Shown here: piece after piece, positions 16,273 to 24,412 of the stretch | Layout: each line of letters begins with the position of its first letter | How positions within the stretch are numbered: position 1 is the stretch's first letter | Assembly (NCBI RefSeq): GCF_030689305.1 | Contig: NZ_JAUYVM010000021.1 | Location: 24,853-88,852, forward strand | Direction of reading: 5' to 3' | Length of the DNA: 64,000 bases | Source: Vibrio penaeicida | GTDB lineage: Bacteria; Pseudomonadota; Gammaproteobacteria; Enterobacterales; Vibrionaceae | Program-made: the position numbers and the translations under genes | Notes under the pieces: model-generated | The model's database searches: none | What the model was told of the DNA's origin: nothing | Seen by the model: the letters and a program-made list of their open reading frames with translations, nothing else

Positions 16273-17601
16273 TTGCAACTCACAACCGCTCTCGCCATGG
16301 CTAATGGCTATGCACTAAACACTGAAGAACTCGGGAAACTCTCTGATATTCTTTGCCCAAACTTTATCAATCAATGTCTTAAAACTTCGGGTGTGTCTAC
16401 CATGAGAAAACGCCGTATCCCTTTAGATATGGCTGTTTGGACCGTTATCGCCATGTCTCTTTATCGACAGGAGCCTGTTTGGAGTATTGTGAGTAAAGCG
16501 AATTTGATGTTGCCGGGAAAGAAACCTTTAGTGGCTCCTAGCGCTGTTGTTCAAGCTCGCCAACGGCTGGGTGTCGATGCAGTAAAAGAAGTCTTTCATC
16601 AAAGTCAGCAAATGTGGCATCAGCAAGCCGAGCATCCGACTTGGTCTGGGCTCAAGCTCCTTGGTGTCGATGGAGTAGTCTGGCGGACGCCAGACACACC
16701 TGAGAACAGAGAGCGATATCAATCCGCCTCGAATCAAAATGGCAACGGTGCTTTCCCACAAGTTCGTATGGTTTGTCAGATGGAATTAACCAGTCACATG
16801 ATGATAGCGAGTGCTTTCGATAGCTATAAAACGAATGAGATGGTATTGGCAGAGCGCCTCATCGAAACGACTCCCGATAATAGCCTGACTCTGTTTGACC
16901 GAGGGTTTTACTCTCTGGGGCTACTCAATCGTTGGCAACAGGCCGGTGAAGAACGCCATTGGTTGATGCCAATGAGGAAAGATACCCAATACACAGTGAT
17001 TAAGAAGTTAGGTCGTAATGACAGAGTGATAGCCTTGAGAGCGAGTCCTCAAGCAAGGCGGAAATTCCCCGACCTATCAGAAACGGTTGAAGTGAGATTA
17101 CTCACGAAAACGATTAAGGGAAAAGAGGTCAATATCCTGACCTCAATGACCGATGCCATGCGCTTCCCATCAGAAGAAATCGTCGATTTATATAGCCACC
17201 GATGGGAAATAGAAGTGGGTTACCGAGAAATCAAATCGTCTTTACTCAACAATGAGTTCACGTTAAGAAGCAAACTTCCCGATATGATAGAACAGGAGCT
17301 GTGGGGCGTCCTGCTTGGCTACAATATTATCCGATATCAAATGGTTAATATGGCAAAGACGATACCGGGGATTTATCCTAACCAACTGAGTTTTACTACA
17401 AGTGCAACCGCAATAATCCACTTGATATATGGGTTTTGGCTAGAAGCGGCAGGCACTATTCCCAAACGTATTCATCATCTTTTAGACGAAACCCCACATC
17501 ATGTTTTACCACTAAAAAGAGAAGATAGAATATACCCGAGAAGCGTGAAACCTAGGAATAGAAAATACCCCAATAAGAAGAATGCCAGTCAGCTTAACTG
17601 A
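16273..17601 (+). CDS. IS4-family DDE transposase
   Basis: A 442-aa transposase. A small N-terminal domain (STMRKRRIPLDMAVWTVIAMSLYR) precedes the DDE catalytic domain: first Asp in LLGVDGVVWRTPD, second in LTLFDRGFYSLG, and Glu in the Y(2)R(3)E(6)K-type signature YSHRWEIEVGYREIKSSLL, the mark of the IS4 family. The frame is full length. The start is uncertain: TTG at 16273 or ATG at 16297 (MANGYALNTEELG); neither has a good Shine-Dalgarno, consistent with low expression. Confidence 0.9.
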   Translation: MQLTTALAMANGYALNTEELGKLSDILCPNFINQCLKTSGVSTMRKRRIPLDMAVWTVIAMSLYRQEPVWSIVSKANLMLPGKKPLVAPSAVVQARQRLGVDAVKEVFHQSQQMWHQQAEHPTWSGLKLLGVDGVVWRTPDTPENRERYQSASNQNGNGAFPQVRMVCQMELTSHMMIASAFDSYKTNEMVLAERLIETTPDNSLTLFDRGFYSLGLLNRWQQAGEERHWLMPMRKDTQYTVIKKLGRNDRVIALRASPQARRKFPDLSETVEVRLLTKTIKGKEVNILTSMTDAMRFPSEEIVDLYSHRWEIEVGYREIKSSLLNNEFTLRSKLPDMIEQELWGVLLGYNIIRYQMVNMAKTIPGIYPNQLSFTTSATAIIHLIYGFWLEAAGTIPKRIHHLLDETPHHVLPLKREDRIYPRSVKPRNRKYPNKKNASQLN

Positions 17602-17610
17602 CTGGCATTA

Positions 17611-17620
17611 ACCCAAGGGT
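17611..17620 (+). repeat. Target-site duplication, right (IS4-family element)
   Basis: ACCCAAGGGT, pairing with ACCCAAGGGC at 16170-16179 (9 of 10). Confidence 0.6.
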
Positions 17621-17730
17621 TGCCATTTGAACTGAAATCATACTTGGAACTGGTTGAGTTAACCGGAAAGTGTATTCGAGAAGATAAACGTGGCTATTAC
17701 AAACTGAACAGCCTATCCCCACGAGATTGA

Positions 17731-18385
17731 ATATTTCATCAGAAAACTGTGTTAAAACTCACCTCTCAGTTCACAAGAGTATTCAGAGGGGGAGTGGGTA
17801 AGCCCGAAACACTCGAAAGCGACTGCGCTAATTTAGAAATCAAACGACGACCTAACGTCAGCCAAAGTGAACGGTTACTGGCTTAACCTTTCCTAAAATG
17901 ACGCAAAAACTTTCATGCCTTTTACGGGGAATTCGTTTGCCTAAAATATGGCAAGTGTAGGTTTTTACATCATTTATCCTCAGGAAGATTGATTACAGGT
18001 TAGCTTTTGGGTTTAGAGTGTATGATTGAATATGAGCTGCAGGCAAGGCATAGAGTGCTAATTTAACCTTGGGTGTTATAGATTTTTATCGAACGACGGA
18101 AAGAACCAATTATCTTGTTAAATCAATAGGGAGATAACAACCTGCTTTCTAATGGCTCTTTTCACTGACTATTGCGTTGAGCTCATCTCCAAGCGATTGT
18201 ATTTTTTATATTTATAGTGTGTTTCGTGACATGCGACCTCCTCTTTTCATCCTTAGTGTAATCACGTGTAATCGAGTTTAAGGAGGAATCTTATTACAGT
18301 TTCTGTGGTTTTAAAGATGTCGCAATAAAGCCGAAGTACAAACTTTTTTACATTTAATGAATTAAGAAAACGACGGGAAGAGATA
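17731..18385. other. Non-coding stretch between the RAYT remnant and the 18386 gene
   Basis: No coding-like frame. It holds a diverged fragment of the 24003 MITE (18131-18180) and must contain the promoter of the following genes; the spacer just before 18386 is AT-rich with GGGAAGAG as a possible Shine-Dalgarno. Confidence 0.5.
18131..18180 (+). repeat. Partial copy of the MITE at 24003
   Basis: GATAACAAC..GCTTTCTAATGGCTCTTTTCACT..CTATTGCGTTGA-type sequence parallels 24017-24064 with scattered mismatches. No matching right end nearby, so it is a fragment. Confidence 0.55.
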
Positions 18386-19111
18386 ATGACAACGTATACC
18401 ACAACCATTAATATCAGTAATAATGATGTTGCTTACTTAAAAGAAAACGGATACTCGCTTTACGCATTTAAAGCAGTACAAGCGGCAGGAAATGGCGCAC
18501 CTACCGTATGGTTTAAATTAGAAAAGAAGAAATTACTGACCAAAACTTTTATAGAGTGGGAAGAAGATTTTAGTGGTTATAACTCCCTCTCCCAAATCGC
18601 AGATAAAACGGTGATCACAACTAGTAATACTATTGATACCGATTTGGGTAATCTCATTACGATCGATACCAATGGTAATCTTAGTAATACCACTGATGGT
18701 AGCAAAGCCTCCGTCTCTTTCTTGAACAAAGATACTCAAAAATACACAGTTGGCATTAACCAAATGGTGAACAACGAAGTCAATACACTGTGTGCATTTC
18801 CTATTTTGGGCGCTGGTGCAGGGCGTGTCATCACACCTATCTCAAAGATTGCACTGATTTTTTCGACAGATAAGCTCAAAACATCAACAGTGATAACGAA
18901 AGCCATGTCACCAGGTTGTTTTATTGACTTGACAGGCACCACCGACCGTACAGTTGAGTACAGTACTGATAATGGTTGGAGTGCTAATGGCGCTTCTTGG
19001 TTAAAGACCATCAATGCGTTTGAAGACTTGAAGTCTTTGTTGATTGAGTCGCCATCAAAAAGCAGTGAAGAGCTTATCCTTGAAAGAAATTTAGAACGTG
19101 AAGGCGCATAA
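18386..19111 (+). CDS. Unrecognised accessory protein (241 aa)
   Basis: No family recognised. The protein looks soluble and beta-rich with no signal peptide. Its N-terminus (YTTTINISNNDVAYLKENGYSL, YAFKAVQAAGNGAPTVWFKL) reads as a compact domain, followed by Thr/Asn-rich strands (TVITTSNTIDTDLGNLITID), a Gly-rich turn (CAFPILGAGAGRVITPIS) and a helical charged C-terminus (KSSEELILERNLEREGA). It is followed 12 bases later by a second unknown gene. The composition suits a secreted or surface-acting beta-sandwich or lectin-like effector, but that is only a guess. Confidence 0.6.
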   Translation: MTTYTTTINISNNDVAYLKENGYSLYAFKAVQAAGNGAPTVWFKLEKKKLLTKTFIEWEEDFSGYNSLSQIADKTVITTSNTIDTDLGNLITIDTNGNLSNTTDGSKASVSFLNKDTQKYTVGINQMVNNEVNTLCAFPILGAGAGRVITPISKIALIFSTDKLKTSTVITKAMSPGCFIDLTGTTDRTVEYSTDNGWSANGASWLKTINAFEDLKSLLIESPSKSSEELILERNLEREGA

Positions 19112-19123
19112 GGAAGGTATAAA

Positions 19124-19603
19124 ATGAATGACTTGAACAGTTTCAATCGTGCACCAGCCAGTGCGCCAGTTGAGTCTACGCTCACTCCTGTCGGTAATCC
19201 ATTCAAAATGAGAGTGGTGGATGAGAACGAAAAAACGCTCGGTTTCATCAGTTTTAAAAAATCTGGGCTTTATAATCAGTATGGCGTGATTTCAGATGAG
19301 AAAGATGCTGTTATTTTTCAAATCAATGAAGATGATTCTGGCAAGCAATTATGGGAAATGAAATCTGGCATAGCGAAAGGCTATTTCTTAGGAGTTACCC
19401 CTAATTTTTGGTTATGCTCTGCAAGGGAATCCCTTAGTCAGTATTTTTATTACAGCAAAAAAGACAGTACAGTCCGAGTCGATACTGTTCCAAGGTACCC
19501 ATTGAGTGTTCAAGGTGAGTCAAAAGTTGGAGATTGGATTGCGGTCTATGACTTAAAAGACTATCGAGCGTTAAGAATTCAACTTGATGAAAATATCTCT
19601 TAA
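19124..19603 (+). CDS. Unrecognised accessory protein (159 aa)
   Basis: A soluble beta-rich protein without signal peptide or membrane segment. A short disordered N-terminus (FNRAPASAPVESTLTP) leads to a core of strands (FKMRVVDENEKTLGFISF, GVISDEKDAVIFQIN, LWEMKSGIAKGYFLGV, IAVYDLKDYRALRIQL) that suggests a beta-barrel or trefoil-like fold. Start with AAGGAAGG upstream. Likely co-transcribed with the gene before it (12-base gap). No homologous family recognised. Confidence 0.6.
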   Translation: MNDLNSFNRAPASAPVESTLTPVGNPFKMRVVDENEKTLGFISFKKSGLYNQYGVISDEKDAVIFQINEDDSGKQLWEMKSGIAKGYFLGVTPNFWLCSARESLSQYFYYSKKDSTVRVDTVPRYPLSVQGESKVGDWIAVYDLKDYRALRIQLDENIS

Positions 19604-19773
19604 TGAGCTGAGTTCGGGGTGCGTCGTTATCTCGAACCCAGAATGAATAAGCTTGCTCAAGTCTTATTTAAGTCTAGACAGACCCTAATCATTACTGGTG
19701 GGTCACCTTAATTGTCCTGAACATTCAATATCTGTGATATCAAAAGTGATGACTTTTTGATACCACTCTCTAT

Positions 19774-19813
19774 GCCCAAGTGTTGTATACCCTACCTTCG
19801 AGGTCACTTGGGC
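19774..19813. repeat. REP-like hairpin
   Basis: GCCCAAGTG (19774-19782) and CACTTGGGC (19805-19813) form a 9-bp perfect stem. The right arm with its flank (reverse strand CCCAAGTGACCTC) matches the dispersed sequence at 20811 and, less well, 31286. Confidence 0.55.
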
Positions 19814-19838
19814 TTACACTACAAAATGAGTTATTCCA

Positions 19839-20486
19839 ATGCAAGATATCGAGAATATGGTTAAAGGGTGGGAAGAAAGACACCAAATTAGAAAAGCCAT
19901 GTCCCAAAAAAACGCAGAGTCCATGATTCCGAACGTGGGAACGGGTGACATTATATCAACCGCCGTCGCCTACTTAGGGAATAAAGTGTTAGATGGGCTA
20001 AATGCAGCTTATGAGAATTTTAAAAAATACAATGTGAACCTACTTCAGGTAACCAATTTAACGGATCATTATATGGGTTCCTTGTGTTTCCGTTCAGAGC
20101 CGGGTTCAAAAGTCACAGTAGGTGCTATTGCTCCATTGCCAGTATTAATTTCTAAAAATACCTCGGTGGATGCGATTTATGAAAAGGGACTGCTTGATTC
20201 TAAAAAGGATGGCTCGGCTTATCAGTGGATAGAGCTTTCTTCTAAAAAGGGCGATATTCAATACACCATTAGGCTGCATATGACTTTAGTGAGCGTAGGC
20301 TCATCAAGTCAGCCATCAATGACAATCACCCTTTTTAGGAATGATCAAAAAGCGCCTCTAGACGAGGTTGTGATCGAGCCCGGAGGGATCACAGGAATAC
20401 GCCGACTGAAAGATACCCCATTTAGCTTGGCAGCAGAAGTTACGGTTGGTGCTTCCGTGTTAACACTGATTGAGCATGATGCCTAG
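19839..20486 (+). CDS. Unrecognised accessory protein (215 aa)
   Basis: A third unknown in this block. A charged helical N-terminus (MVKGWEERHQIRKAMSQKNAES) is followed by a weakly hydrophobic helix (GDIISTAVAYLGNKVLDGLNAAYENF) and a beta-rich C-terminal half (LLQVTNLTDHYMGSLCFRSEPGS, VTVGAIAPLPVLISK, YTIRLHMTLVSVGSS, SMTITLFRND). An amphipathic helix before a beta-sandwich is an arrangement seen in some pore-forming proteins, but no specific family is recognised. No signal peptide. It is 235 bases from its upstream neighbour. Confidence 0.55.
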   Translation: MQDIENMVKGWEERHQIRKAMSQKNAESMIPNVGTGDIISTAVAYLGNKVLDGLNAAYENFKKYNVNLLQVTNLTDHYMGSLCFRSEPGSKVTVGAIAPLPVLISKNTSVDAIYEKGLLDSKKDGSAYQWIELSSKKGDIQYTIRLHMTLVSVGSSSQPSMTITLFRNDQKAPLDEVVIEPGGITGIRRLKDTPFSLAAEVTVGASVLTLIEHDA

Positions 20487-20810
20487 GGTCGACATACCCT
20501 AGAGAAAATGGAATTAATGAAGACACCCATAAATTACGTTATGAGAAATAGTACCTACACTCACATAATGTAACATTTTCTGGTCAACGCCCGATGGCAA
20601 CAGCGTGAAAACGACAGGTTAGTTTGGTTGATACCAAGTATTACTATTGTATTTCGCGTTGTGTGCATCGGGCTTTTTTGTGTGGTGAGGATACGGTAAC
20701 GGGCAAATCCTACTCGCATCGCAGTGGCCGAGTTGAAGCCAGATTACTCTAACTGGTCAAAGTATTCTGCACGATAATCGATTCAATTTTAAATTGCTAT
20801 TATACCCAAG

Positions 20811-20833
20811 TGACCTCAAGATGCAGGATTCAG
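20811..20833 (+). repeat. Dispersed Vibrio-type intergenic repeat
   Basis: TATACCCAAGTGACCTCAAG and following bases. The core CCCAAGTRACCTC also occurs at 31291 (same strand) and at 19800-19812 (opposite strand). Confidence 0.5.
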
Positions 20834-20913
20834 AGCAGCATATTCTGGTCCAATTCAAGGAAAAGAACGCAGTGTAATTACTGGTTCTTACCACCACTTC
20901 ATTCTCCAACAAT

Positions 20914-20976
20914 AACTGATTTTATCCTAAACATTACTTCCCCCTTATTTCTAACAAAACAGCCCAATTAATCATG
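20914..20976 (+). repeat. Diverged 60-bp repeat, copy B
   Basis: Partner of 15892-15952; both end in AAACAGCCCAATTA.TCATG. Copy B precedes the reverse-transcriptase remnant by about 70 bases. Confidence 0.55.
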
Positions 20977-21047
20977 CTGACAGGTCCCTAAGGTAACCCG
21001 ATAGATAACGCAGTTAGGGTTTGCCTTCTTTTGTAAAAAATACGTAG

Positions 21048-21488
21048 TTTGAAAAATTTAGCTATGTGGATGACTGGTTAATTTTATGCCGTACCCGCTA
21101 CCAATTAAAAAAACTAAAAAAGCAGATGTATCGCTGTTTAGACGAGGTAAAGCAAACCATTCACCCTTGTAAAACCTACCAAGGCAAAGTGCCAGAAAAC
21201 GGGATTGATTTTCTGGGCTATTGCATCGGTGGCAAAGCAGAAGGTAAACCCAAAAACACATTAAACCTAGCGTGGAAAACCATTGCTAACCACCTTACAA
21301 AAATTCAGCGGCTTTATGAGCAAGGTGCCTCACCTGAGTGCATTGCGGGTTATGTAACACGGTGGCTTAGGTGGGTAAAAAGCGGTGTAACCATAGCGTT
21401 AGAGCAAGTAGTCACGCAGGTGTTTAACAGCACGATAGGAAAAGGATTAGACACCCAATTTGACCTTCAGGGGTTTTATAGGGGCTGA
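21048..21488 (+). pseudogene. C-terminal fragment of a reverse transcriptase
   Basis: The open frame from 21048 reads FEKFSYVDDWLILCRT, which contains the YxDD catalytic box of reverse transcriptases, then KVPENGIDFLGYCIGG (the FLGY motif of domain 6) and a basic C-terminal part (RWLRWVKSGVTIALEQ). The finger and palm portion before YVDD is missing and a stop lies just upstream, so this is a truncated gene. The full-length form resembles the group II intron-like/unclassified bacterial reverse transcriptases. The start codon once assigned inside this fragment is not real. Confidence 0.8.
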
Positions 21489-21693
21489 GTGGTTGGGGGA
21501 GATGCCTGTGGGTTTGAGTGGGTGTCTCTTATATTTTTTGGTAGCTCTAGCGTTTTCGATTTTATGGTTACCGATGTGGATTGATTGAATTATGCACACG
21601 AACCACAAGCCACTCTAGCCAGTAATAAAAAATGCAATTCACTAGATATCGAATATTAATTTAGTTAAATCGAAACACCAAAGGAAAACGATT

Positions 21694-22998
21694 ATGGAAG
21701 AACTATTAGATGGTATTACAATAAAAGCTGAACAACAAACAAGTTGGTTTAACGGGAATGTCAAATACCCACGTGTACTATTAGAACCAGATGACACGCA
21801 AAACCCGGAACTTTGTAAGCTCAAAACCAATGTTGATCTATTATTAAGTATCTTAGAGAAGCGTGTGGCGACTATCAAAGGCAAGTACGGAGGAAGGGAC
21901 GACTGGTTAGAGTCACAACATCTGCAGATAGACAGAACACGACCAGTAACGATTGTGCCAACGGGGTGTCGTAACGGGAAGTGGTTTAACGATGCCGTTA
22001 AGGGTAAGTTGAAAAAAAACAAAAGTGAAACATATAGACCATGGTGGGCAAAAATGGCCGAGGATGGCTGTAACGTAATCATGGTAGTGAGCGAAACCGA
22101 CAAAGACAATTACGAAAAGTGTATTAAAGAACGGCAAAAGGGAGGACACTTGAATAGCATCCAACTCATCGCATACCCAGGTGCCGGAATTGGATGGGGT
22201 CGATTCGCAGCCTGTGCCGTAGCTAAACGCTTGAAAATGCCTTGTTGGATCGTGGACGACCGGGCATATGGACCAATGAACCCGAATGATGACGGTGATA
22301 AGGTGTATGAATACGGGGAGATACAAGAGCTGGAACGCAGGATCAACGAGGCGAGAAGCGAAGCGTACTGTCCGATGTTATACGGCCAGGGCTTTCCGCA
22401 AAGTGGCGTGGTAACTTTCGTGAATCCTGCCTGGATTAAGAACATAGAAACAAAACGCAAAAGTGGGGCGGGTGAACAAACGACTGCATACCTGAGGGAA
22501 TTAGATAACTTTTGTTTTCATAAAGGTCTAATACTTTGTAAAGAAGACATCACTTATTTTAAACTACTAGAAGACGTGTTTCTTAAACTGATCGTAAAGA
22601 ACGTGCCCAGCGGAAGCCTGCTGTATAAAGCAGGGACAGCAACCCATAATACTGGAGAAGATTATGTCAAATACCAATGTACGGATAAGGAGGGCAGTCA
22701 ACGGACCGGTTTGATGGAAGACCTCAGCAAGAACAGTTGTCTCAAATATAAAGTAGCAGACACAGAACAAACCAAACGACTTACAAGTGAGATCCTAGAG
22801 GGATCTTATGGCTTGAAAAGCAAAAGTGAAGTGGTGAAAGTTCAAGACGGGTCCATATGCTCTTTGATCGAGTACATTATCGATGTGTATAACAGCATAG
22901 TGTTTGATCCCAATCCTCTGACTGCAGAAGGGAAGAAGAAAACGGCGAAGACAATTATGTTGAGACTACTAAAAGAGTGGAATAGAACAAACACGTAA
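21694..22998 (+). CDS. Putative GT-A-like glycosyltransferase of unknown substrate
   Basis: A 434-aa soluble protein. A nucleotide-sugar-transferase-like core is suggested by VTIVPTGCRNGKW, CNVIMVVSETDKDNY, IAYPGAGIGWGRFAACAVAK and CWIVDDRAYG, where VDD sits where GT-A enzymes place DxD. Further on, KEDITYFKLLEDV resembles the ED catalytic loop. The arrangement of GIGWGRF before the acidic motif recalls GREB1/TET-associated glycosyltransferases, but this is a pattern impression. It is preceded by AAAGGA and stands alone among repeats and mobile remnants, with many low-frequency codons, suggesting recent transfer. It could otherwise be an unrelated Rossmann-type protein. Confidence 0.5.
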   Translation: MEELLDGITIKAEQQTSWFNGNVKYPRVLLEPDDTQNPELCKLKTNVDLLLSILEKRVATIKGKYGGRDDWLESQHLQIDRTRPVTIVPTGCRNGKWFNDAVKGKLKKNKSETYRPWWAKMAEDGCNVIMVVSETDKDNYEKCIKERQKGGHLNSIQLIAYPGAGIGWGRFAACAVAKRLKMPCWIVDDRAYGPMNPNDDGDKVYEYGEIQELERRINEARSEAYCPMLYGQGFPQSGVVTFVNPAWIKNIETKRKSGAGEQTTAYLRELDNFCFHKGLILCKEDITYFKLLEDVFLKLIVKNVPSGSLLYKAGTATHNTGEDYVKYQCTDKEGSQRTGLMEDLSKNSCLKYKVADTEQTKRLTSEILEGSYGLKSKSEVVKVQDGSICSLIEYIIDVYNSIVFDPNPLTAEGKKKTAKTIMLRLLKEWNRTNT

Positions 22999-23448
22999 AC
23001 GAGCACGAAGGGGGGACAGGGTACGAAAAGGTCCAAGTATGTGTGCTCATCTTTAACAACCACCTCAAAAGATGGTCATCTGCACATAGTCACCGCGAGA
23101 AAAAAACTCAAGAATTAAAAGGGACAGGAAACTTACAAAAAGGCAACCAAGACAATCTTTAACAATGCATCTTTCAGTCGACATCTCCATCAAATCCAGT
23201 GAGTTATTAGGTAAATTCTCGGTGTTTAGGTGTGGTTTTTAGCAATTTTACGCTTTTTAAGGTGAGTGACATCAGCAAAACGTGCTTTGAGAGAGGTTGA
23301 GAGGGAAGTGGGGGCAGAGGTTTAGATATCTGGAAGCCGAAGTCCTGAGACTCGCTTTCTTTTGAGAGTCGGTAGAGCACGCTTTACCGACTCTTCTTTA
23401 CCAATCACATTCTCTCTTTCCAGTCTCTTTAATCAACTTTTGTTAGCT
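22999..23448. other. Non-coding stretch between the 21694 gene and the GNAT gene
   Basis: About 450 bases without a coding-like frame; it separates convergent genes. Its main feature is the hairpin at 23364. Confidence 0.5.
23364..23396. terminator. Bidirectional hairpin between convergent genes
   Basis: GAGAGTCGGTAGAGC and GCTTTACCGACTCTTC pair across a 2-base loop (about 14 bp, one mismatch). It lies 53 bases beyond the stop of the GNAT gene. Confidence 0.55.
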
Positions 23449-24000
23449 TCACATTCTCCTCTCAAACCGAAATATCATTCTAGGTTCAAATCGAACCGGC
23501 TTTTCTTGCCGCTTAAAACCAAAGCTATACAGTAAGTTTTGAGAAGCATAGTTGTTGTCGAACACATCGGCATACAGCTGGGTTATGCCTTGCTGCTTGA
23601 GTTGGTGGATAAGCTGCTCGATGGCTAATGAAGCAAAGCCTTTACGTTGGTAGGGAGCGGATATCCAGTAATAGATAAAGGCATGAGGTTGTCGCTGGTC
23701 AGTGTGTAGGTAGTAGCCCACACAGCCGATGAGGCCAAACTCAAGATGAAATACCCCTTGCCGAGTATGTGGCTTGCCACTGTTTTCTAAGATGTAATCC
23801 TGTGCACTTTCAATGGAGTTTATCGGTAAGCAGTTCAACGCTTGGCAAATGTTTTTGCTTATGCGCTTTAGGATGAGCAGTGCATGCTTAAGATGAATGG
23901 GTGCCAGCTGAATCGTATTTGGTTGTGGAATCACATCCGTTTTGGCGGTTTGCTTTTTAACGGTGTGATTGTTGAATTGTTTTAAAGGGCTGAATGACAT
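23449..24000 (-). CDS. GNAT-family acetyltransferase (RimJ/RimL-like)
   Basis: A 183-aa N-acetyltransferase. The acetyl-CoA motif is YQRKGFASLAIEQLIHQL (Q/RxxGxG/A, about residues 120-140), followed by LYADVFDNNYASQNLLYSFGFKRQ, the usual RimJ/RimL-type end. The N-terminal part contains a strand HLEFGLIGCVGYYLHTD. The substrate is unknown; protein N-terminal or small-molecule amines are typical. It lies between the glycosyltransferase-like gene (convergent) and the MITE upstream. Confidence 0.8.
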   Translation of the reverse strand: MSFSPLKQFNNHTVKKQTAKTDVIPQPNTIQLAPIHLKHALLILKRISKNICQALNCLPINSIESAQDYILENSGKPHTRQGVFHLEFGLIGCVGYYLHTDQRQPHAFIYYWISAPYQRKGFASLAIEQLIHQLKQQGITQLYADVFDNNYASQNLLYSFGFKRQEKPVRFEPRMIFRFERRM

Positions 24001-24002
24001 AG

Positions 24003-24202
24003 TTAACCTGAACTCGGGATAACAACTTACTTTCTATTGGCTTTTTTCACTTAATACTGCGTTGAATCCTCTCCCAATAACCCGTTATTGGTTCGTGGTT
24101 TCGCCTTGTCTTAAGTGAAAATTTCTCATTAGAACGTCTCGATAAAGATTTCATATATTTTAATGGGTTAGCTAACTTCTTATCCCGAGTTAAGGTTAGT
24201 TA
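24003..24202. mobile_element. MITE-like element of about 200 bp
   Basis: Its ends are long inverted repeats: TTAACCTGAACTCGGGATAA at the left and, inverted, CTAACCTTAACTCGGGATAA at the right, continuing to about 28 bases. No coding capacity. A partial diverged copy is at 18131. No transposase for it is in the window. Confidence 0.65.
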
Positions 24203-24261
24203 AGGTGAAGTAAGCGTATTGAGGTGAAGTACTCAATGGCTTCTTATGAGCATAAAGAAAT

Positions 24262-24373
24262 ACACAAAATGGGCGACGAAAAAGGTTTTTATACCCACCT
24301 GTCGCCGTATATGTGCTTGCATGTACAGGGCGACAGAAAGACCTATTGAATAGATTTGTCGCCCATTTTGTGT
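24262..24373. repeat. Nested inverted repeat with four GGCGAC arms
   Basis: Outer arms ACACAAAATGGGCGAC (24262-24277) and GTCGCCCATTTTGTGT (24358-24373) are perfectly complementary over 16 bp. Inside lies a second pair, CTGTCGCC (24299-24306) and GGGCGACAG (24328-24336). The transcript could fold as an outer stem with an inner hairpin; it may be a mobile palindrome or small RNA. It lies 40 bases from the end of the MFS gene. Confidence 0.65.
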
Positions 24374-24412
24374 CGTTTGAACTGTACTTCCGCTAGGGTC
24401 AACAGACTTTAA

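Larger units (their letters stand above)
16180..17610 (+). mobile_element. IS4-family insertion sequence, complete
   Basis: A 1431-bp element. The left end TAATGCCGATCAGTTAAGG matches the inverted right end TAATGCCAGTCAGTTAAGC at 16 of 19 positions. It carries one transposase gene and is flanked by a 10-base target duplication. The right end is itself a 12-bp perfect hairpin (AATGCCAGTCAG/CTGACTGGCATT) that overlaps the transposase stop. It lies in the Y1 transposase remnant and appears intact. Confidence 0.8.
16017..17730 (+). pseudogene. REP-associated Y1 transposase (RAYT) remnant, frameshifted and split by an IS4-family element
   Basis: Left part: RHDSETIRAKMAKLQK in one frame, then from 16087 KRIEAAKAGKQPKQLL and RFTGCLRKHIPKG in another. 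Right part after the insertion (from about 17615): GLPFELKSYLELVELTGK and REDKRGYYKLNSLSPRD before a stop. These match the C-terminal region of REP-associated tyrosine transposases (MP.GLPF..DYLELVD.TG..IR.DKRG). The catalytic HUH/Tyr N-terminal domain is missing, there is at least one frameshift, and the IS element sits at the Gly-Leu codons. It is not functional. Confidence 0.7.
20487..21047. other. Non-coding stretch with hairpin and repeats
   Basis: No gene seen. A long-loop hairpin (CGCCCGATG near 20588 with CATCGGGC near 20666, followed by a T run) could terminate the 19839 gene. The dispersed TATACCCAAGTGACCTC repeat is at 20811 and repeat copy B at 20914. Confidence 0.5.

Noticed and set aside
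20588..20680. attC / superintegron cassette site
   Set aside because: The paired CGCCCGATG/CATCGGGC sequence lacks the RYYYAAC and GTTRRRY core sites and is better read as a long-loop hairpin.
13896..23448. Prophage
   Set aside because: No capsid, portal, terminase, tail or integrase genes are present; mobile signs are transposon, RT and MITE remnants.
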